Below, piece after piece: positions 46,233-51,469 of a stretch of DNA of 51,469 nucleotides (the first letter of the stretch is position 1; the number at the start of each line of letters is the position of its first letter). Under the pieces are notes generated by a model, which worked only from the letters and a program-made list of their open reading frames with translations, had not been told where the DNA came from and searched no databases. Position numbers and translations under genes: made by a program. Origin of the DNA: Priapulus caudatus (lineage: Eukaryota; Priapulida; Priapulimorpha; Priapulimorphida; Priapulidae); contig NW_014577279.1 in assembly GCF_000485595.1 (NCBI RefSeq), positions 111,173 to 162,641 of the forward strand. Direction: 5' to 3'.

Positions 46233-47128
46233 TTAATGTTTCTCTACTCTCTTTCACCTATTATTGCCGACAATTTTCTGTACATGCTGTCCAACTGCTC
46301 ATCTGCAACACACTGTCACATGCTGGCCGCCACACGCTAGCTGCTGCACACTGACACATAAATATATAGGCTAGCAGGTAGGAAAGCATGCTGCCAAAAT
46401 TTGCTCGACGCTCGCTTGATTTCACACGAATATAACACAAATATTCACCCATTCTACTCCATCTTTGTTTCTATTTGAAGAACAGTGTTCACTTGTTATA
46501 AAAACATACCTACTGTCTGTGTTCGTAACCGAGCTGTGTCACGCAAAATCACACAAAGCCTGACGAAATTCTTGCGTTCGCTCTTGTTGCGCAGTTTATG
46601 TATATGGCTGTCAGAATCAGGAAACACCCACCGGCGCTCTTCGTGACCTCATTTTTGTGCCGTAACGCTGCAACGTTTTTGCAACGATCCACTGGCGGCT
46701 TTGACGGGGCTCACACGGGAGTTGGAAAGCAGCGTGGTAGTTTCGCAAAATGCAGTGCGTAGCCTATAGCCCTGTACTTGCAGCCATTTACATAAACTGC
46801 GCAACGGGAGCGAACGCGAGAATTTCATCAGGCTTTGTGTGATTTTGCGTGACACAGCTCGGTTACGAACACAGACAGTAGGTATGTTTTTATAACAAGT
46901 GAACACTGTTCTTCAAATAGAAACAAAGATGAAGTACAATGGTTGAATATTTGTGTTGTATTCCTATGAAATCAAGCGAGCGTCGAGCGAATTTTGGCAG
47001 CACGCTTTCCTACCTGCTATATATTTATGTGTCAGTGTGCAGCAGCTCTGTGTACTTGTGTGTTGCAGATGAGCATTTGACCTGCATTTACAGGTGATTA
47101 TAGGCGAAATAGAGTAGAGAAACATTAA
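46233..47128. mobile_element. 896-bp palindromic element (TTAATGTTTCTCTACTCT ends)
   Basis: Arms 46233-46610 and 46781-47128 are inverse copies. TTAA stands at both ends, which may be chance. The stretch just before it (46147-46232) is the left half of the 255-bp CACAGGCA MITE, so this looks like a MITE whose loop has been replaced by a longer palindrome. Confidence 0.8.
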
Positions 47129-47723
47129 AGGGACAGTAGCCTCTAGGATGTTACTGCATACAACTGTACTTACTGTATAACAAATTGTCTATACCCACAC
47201 GTTTTGTTACCAGATACCTAATTTAATTGTTATAATTAATTACACATCAACGCTACAAAATTTGAACGGCGCCATGACACCCGCGACTGTGCTGCCACCC
47301 TGAAAAAGTTGCGTATTTGACAATTTATTTTGCACGTTACAGACCGAGGGCTAATCACAAAAGTGCAATTATATTTATACCTAAATGCTATTTAACCGAA
47401 CAATATTCATTTTACAGTATTTTAGGGCAAATTTATAACTGAAACTATATGTCATTTATAAGATATTACAATCCTTTTGCTTTTAAATGAATAAATAAGA
47501 AACACCCTAGGTCTGTAGCCCTTGGCTGGAAAGTGGTTTGTGCAACTTATCAGATTGTGCGCTTTGAGTGGCGCCACCGTTGTTGTAATTAAACTGTAGT
47601 CGTTAGTTTTAAAACATTAAACAAAATTTTTTTAATGGTGATTGAACCATGAAACTTTTTATGTAGCGTAATTATAACCTAAATTAGCTGAAAATATCCC
47701 TAGAACCTAGAGTAAACTCTGCC
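47129..47723. other. No gene seen
   Basis: AT-rich spacer between palindromic elements with no recognised feature. Confidence 0.5.
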
Positions 47724-48064
47724 TGGGTTTATTCTAAACACGAACCTTTCTCCGTTAGCCGAACTCTATACGCATTGGGAATGCGTACGTCACAGGTCAA
47801 CAGAAATGGCGCTCGAAATATCGCTGCTCGTCACTTCGAAATTTTGTTACAGGTTATATTAGTTTAATTTACATAGTATTGTGATACATGATAGTAAGTC
47901 CCAGGATAGCGGAGAAAGGTTCGTGTTTAGAATAAGCCCAGTTTGGAAGTTCTAGTCTGGAAAAACGCACCATAAAACCGCCCTGAGTGAATCACTCATG
48001 AGCTCTTCCAAAGAAAAGAATAGGCTCGCGTTGTAACCCTACTCTTGATGGGTTACATTATTGT
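47724..48064. mobile_element. Truncated copy of the 680-bp palindromic element
   Basis: It keeps the complete right arm (47780-48064) but only about 32 bp of the left arm (GGGTTTATTCTAAACACGAA), so it lost its palindromic structure. It ends 33 bp before a candidate exon. Confidence 0.75.
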
Positions 48065-48097
48065 ATCTAACCGTATATATGTATTTTCTGTGCTCAG

Positions 48098-48187
48098 GAG
48101 AAACCAAGGCAAGTGGCAAGATTCGGAGAAGAACAACTCGGCTTGCAAGCACTGCAGCCTTCTCAGATCAAACATGTGCAGTGTCGA
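48098..48187 (+). CDS. Candidate exon of an unidentified plus-strand gene
   Basis: A strong acceptor (TATTTTCTGTGCTCAG) and a consensus donor (GTAAGT) bracket 90 nt with no stop in any frame. Frame 1 reads EKPRQVARFGEEQLG..., frame 3 reads ETKASGKIRRRTTRLAS.... No family is recognised. The next candidate (51090-51132) is phase-compatible only with frame 1. It would be transcribed away from TIMM44. The polypyrimidine tract lies immediately after a transposon end. Confidence 0.35.
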
Positions 48188-48342
48188 GTAAGTTCTGATT
48201 TCGCATGATACCGTGTAAGGCGGTTGCAGTAAAAGTTGATTTTTGCGTTTCGATATTTTTCATTTCCTTGTTGCGAATAATACGTAGTAATAGTATTAAC
48301 TATTATTACTATTTATTAGGGCTAGGAGTAGTAAGCAGCAAC

Positions 48343-48597
48343 CACAGGCACTTGGAACGTCTCAATAAAAAAAAGGTAAATAAACACGAAATGTATTTAC
48401 TACCAAAGTCTTAATGTTTCTCTACTCTATTTCGCCTATTATTGCCGATAATTACCCGTAAATCCAGGTCAAATGCTTATCTGCAACCGTACCGGCAATA
48501 ATAGGCGAAATAGAGTAGAGAAACATTGAGACTTTGGTAGTAAATACATTTCATGTTTATTTACCTTTTTTTTATTGAGACGTTCCAAATGCCTGTG
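48343..48597. mobile_element. 255-bp hairpin MITE with exact 8-bp target duplication
   Basis: Ends CACAGGCACTTGGAACGT and its inverse, arms about 105 bp, flanked by GCAGCAAC at 48335-48342 and 48598-48605. The 8-bp duplication suggests hAT mobilisation. Related sequence lies at 39941-40013 and 46147-46232. Confidence 0.9.
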
Positions 48598-48805
48598 GCA
48601 GCAACCTTCACTGGAATGCCCACATCATGATCATATATATTTGTAAAAAGTCCACTTGCTCATTTGGCATACTATACCACGATATTTCTTTTGCTGACAC
48701 CAGTCCCTTGCATTTCAAACTATGGTCCTCCCTATTCTGGAATACCTAGAGAGCAGTGCTCATGAGTGTGAATGGTTCACACAAAGCTGAATAAAATGAT
48801 TTTAC

Positions 48806-48990
48806 GGTGAATGAAACTAGAGGGGTGAGTGAAGGGTGAGTGAAACTAGAAGGGTGAGTGAAGGGTGAATGAAAGGAGGGGTGAGTGAAGGGTGATAGGG
48901 GTGAGTGAAGGGTGAATGAAAGGAGGGGTGAGTGAAGGGTGAATGAAACTAGAGGGGTGAGTGAAGGGTGAATGAAACTGGAAGGGTGAA
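48806..48990 (+). repeat. GGGTGARTGAA minisatellite
   Basis: About twelve copies of an 11-bp GGGTGAGTGAA/GGGTGAATGAA unit, some joined by ACTAGA or AGGA spacers. Confidence 0.85.
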
Positions 48991-50215
48991 TGACCTGATT
49001 TACTCAAACATTTATGTTTTTTCTATACTTGGAAAAGGCATTGCCATTAAAGTGGTTATAGTAAGCTCTTATTGGATGGCAGTGGAGCTGGAAATTTGAT
49101 GTTTTTTTCTCTTTACCTATGGTTTTCTCATTTCAAAGTAGCAGGGTATTTTTAGGGTGTGCAAAAAGTTGAGTAAATAAACACTTAAGAAATGAGTAAA
49201 TTTATGTTCTTTGCTCATGTGACATATACTGACATATCAATTAATTATACGAAAATTACAGAAACATAAGGAAATTTAGTCGCGGGTGAGTGAAATTTTG
49301 TGATAAAGACTCAAGGGTGAAGGACACTGAAATAGTTTAAGAAGCACTGACCTAGAAGACCATTTATCATACTCCTCGATGTCTCAAATGACAAAACTGG
49401 GTTATCTGGGGCTGAACACAAGAACTGTCTCTACACTCACATGAGATGCAATTTTTTATCGCTTGTGTGTGTCATATACTATCAGTACATAATTATGAAA
49501 AATAATATAGTTTTCAGCCCTTATGTTTTGGGAAATGCGGGCGAGTGAAAAATCGCACACCTTGGCTCGCCGAGTTGTGTGATTTGCATCGGAGTGCTCA
49601 CAGGGCATGAGGCAAACTAGGGGGGTTCGGGGGCATGCCCCCCGGACAAAACTTGAAAACTAGACTTCATGAAATGCTATTTCCAGCATTTTGAGATAAA
49701 AATTAGCTCTGCATTTGTACTCTTAATTTTGACATTTTTTAGGTGATTTTTTTTCCATCTAACAAAATATCAGTTCTTGAACATGTGGATAACTTGAATC
49801 ACACATTTAGCATGTTTAGTCAAATAGGAACAACACTCAATTTTTCAAAGCAGACTATTAAAACTTTATCTAAAAATACAACCAATCACATTCGTCGTTC
49901 TAGAGCGCTTTGCGACTGTTGTTATAAACATGTGAACCGACTTCCGGCAATGTCCGTGATGTTTACAACCGTTAGCGTTTATCTTCGAGTTTATAAGTTG
50001 AATTAATGAAAAATAAAACACGGAAAAAAAAGGTGTGTGTTTTGATAATGCTTAGATGCGCGTTTTTTCGCACTTCTCCTGATCAATCGAGGCACGCGAT
50101 GGTGCGCGAGCGCGATCGCGCACCTTAAAACACAAGGTCTGAGTTTTTAATATTTCCGTTCCAGTGCATCGTACTTCAAAATACGTTGAAGCCGGGCCGT
50201 GAAGGCATGCATGCA
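48991..50215. other. No gene seen
   Basis: Unique AT-rich sequence. A GGGGGGTTCGGGGGCATGCC hairpin-like stretch at about 49620-49643 resembles the G-rich element in the 38.6-kb hAT relic. Confidence 0.4.
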
Positions 50216-50217
50216 AC

Positions 50218-50354
50218 GTGTGTGTGTTGTGTGTGTTTGTGTGTGCGTGCGTGCGTACGTGCGTGCGTGCGTGTGTTGTCTGTGTGTGTGTGTGTGTGCG
50301 TGTGCGTGTGCGTGTGCGTGCGCGTGCGTGCGCGTGCGCGTGCGCGTGCGTGCG
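50218..50354. repeat. GT/GCGT microsatellite
   Basis: GT and GCGT runs ending in CGCGTGCG units. The overlapping CVCV and HAHA frames are artefacts. Confidence 0.9.
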
Positions 50355-50449
50355 TTTATCTCTCTCCGGGTCATGTTTTTCTCTCCTCTACATAATACAA
50401 CAATTATTGGTTTAAGTGCTACAGCATAGATTTTAAAGCAAATCACTGT

Positions 50450-50770
50450 TCCCCCCGCAGTTCCGGAGACCCCCTCTTTTAAACGTGTCCAGTTTCATAG
50501 CATTGAATTTCAACGAAATCCTAGCTAGTTCCGGAGACCCCCTCTTTTAAACGTGTCCAGTTTCATAGCATTGAATTTCAACGAAATCCTAGTTCCGGAG
50601 ACCCCCATTTTCGAACATAGCCGGTTCCAGAGCATACCACATTCAACAAACATTAGTTCCAGAGACCCCCATTTTCAGGTCTGAGTTATTTCCAGAGCCC
50701 CCTATTTTTGACTTTGCAGTGGCACATACCTACCATAATGTGGGGTCAGTGTTCCCCCCCCCCCGGGGTT
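50450..50770. repeat. C-rich dispersed repeat, copy 2
   Basis: A 65-bp unit starting AGTTCCGGAGACCCCCTCTT is tandemly duplicated (50460-50588), then two shorter AGACCCCCATTTT units, a GTGGCACATACCTACC block and a C10 run. It shares motif order with 7826-8060. Confidence 0.75.
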
Positions 50771-51089
50771 TCATCTCTTTGGTAGGCCCCCCTATATGTT
50801 GCTCCTTGGTTCCCTGCACAATTTTGTTGTCAAAATAATGCCACGGCAGTGCCGTGCTGCCGTGGCGGCCACTACGTGACTACGGCCTTGGTTACCATAT
50901 TCTACAACATCCCGGACTGTATGACCATGATGTGGACTTTGAACAAGATTGGTCACACTGCTCTTATGCCATAGGTTTGAAAGGCTGATGGTTTCTCAGA
51001 GCTGAGAGTTGCAGACCAGGACGTGCTTTCACTGTCATCTGTCACTGTGTATCGCTGTCATATACGATGGGGTTTCTCCTACAGCTTAG

Positions 51090-51132
51090 GCTGCTCCTGT
51101 GGAAAAATCTGACATTGAAAAGACGGAGTCCG
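51090..51132 (+). CDS. Candidate exon, possibly the same plus-strand gene
   Basis: Acceptor TTTCTCCTACAGCTTAG, donor GTGAGT. 43 nt encoding AAPVEKSDIEKTES plus one base. The residue pattern is protein-like, but no family is recognised. It starts in phase 0, matching the end of frame 1 of the previous candidate. Confidence 0.35.
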
Positions 51133-51169
51133 GTGAGTGGTCATTAAAAATGCGTGTTTATTCTACTAA

Positions 51170-51243
51170 AGGCCCCCGCACACTGTGCACATTCGGCGCG
51201 TGCGTTCGGCGCTACACCGAATGTGCACCGTGTGCGGGGGCCT
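51170..51243. mobile_element. 74-bp hairpin MITE with TAA target site
   Basis: Ends AGGCCCCCGCACACTGTGCA and its inverse (26 of 27 pairs), bounded by TAA at 51167-51169 and 51244-51246. TAA/TTA targets are typical of Harbinger-type elements. Confidence 0.8.
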
Positions 51244-51372
51244 TAATGTGTCATCTGATGTATCAGACCTATTATGGCAGATATGTGATACATGGCAGAT
51301 GTGCTCAAACATTAGATATTTTATATGTTTATATGGGGATATTAGATAATCTATCTAGCTAGCTTAGTCTAT

Positions 51373-51375
51373 CTA

Positions 51376-51432
<57 letters not shown>

Positions 51433-51469
51433 GTCTCTCTGTCTCTTTGTCTCTCTCTTTCTCTTTCTC
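51373..51469. repeat. CT microsatellite at the window edge
   Basis: (CT)n with GTCT and TTT interruptions, continuing to the right end. Confidence 0.95.

Noticed and set aside
1-51469. tRNA, rRNA, CRISPR array, operon or prophage
   Set aside because: No cloverleaf with A/B boxes, no rRNA motif, no regular spacer array; introns and animal gene families show this is a eukaryotic nuclear sequence.

Overview
This is a eukaryotic, almost certainly metazoan, nuclear segment. The evidence is a split 15-exon gene with canonical GT-AG introns, an orphan Wnt exon, TTAGGG-like repeats, several cut-and-paste DNA transposon families and very dense microsatellites. The texture (hAT, piggyBac-like and foldback elements, RTE/SINE-like tails, CA-rich satellites) suits a marine invertebrate such as an echinoderm, hemichordate or lophotrochozoan. 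I cannot fix the phylum from sequence alone. The window has one 244-bp assembly gap.

Layout. 1-19.5 kb is gene-poor. It holds a degenerate ACGTACAC-type satellite that switches strand near 490, a large diverged inverted repeat (about 3.3-7.5 kb) whose arms each carry a TATA box facing a hexanucleotide array, CA/CT/GA/AGC arrays, a short TTAGGG-like tract and the gap. At 19.6-20.3 kb is a decayed tail of a transposase-associated protein. At 21.1-22.0 kb is a CA/CG satellite. At 23.6-24.0 kb a MITE with a second MITE nested in it is followed by a single Wnt-family 3' exon (24218-24679) that is colinear but has two in-frame TGA codons and several lost invariant residues.

27.0-45.1 kb (minus strand) is one gene, TIMM44, the inner-membrane tether of mitochondrial Hsp70 in the TIM23/PAM presequence import motor. 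I reconstructed 15 exons whose phases close into a 1320-nt reading frame (439 residues plus stop). The protein has an acid-free presequence at the N terminus and the conserved Tim44 domain at the C terminus. Two of its introns are inflated by repeats: intron 13 by a tandem satellite, and intron 1 (7.6 kb) by transposons. One further intron carries a hAT element with an exact 8-bp target duplication.

37.9-48.6 kb is a transposon and palindrome cluster: a 1.7-kb hAT relic, a hAT MITE with a perfect 8-bp target duplication nested in an inverted-repeat element, a 657-bp palindrome, a piggyBac-like TTAA element nested in a TA-flanked element, a 45-bp almost perfect hairpin, a foldback MITE 30 bp upstream of the TIMM44 start codon, and two large foldbacks with shorter relatives.

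48.1-51.5 kb has two phase-compatible candidate exons on the plus strand, possibly of a gene running away from TIMM44, plus a minisatellite, a C-rich dispersed repeat also present near 7.9 kb, and a 74-bp hairpin MITE. I saw no tRNA, rRNA, CRISPR or operon-like structure and no clearly novel protein system. The unusual content is the palindrome cluster, the inverted repeat with a natural empty site, and the decaying Wnt exon.
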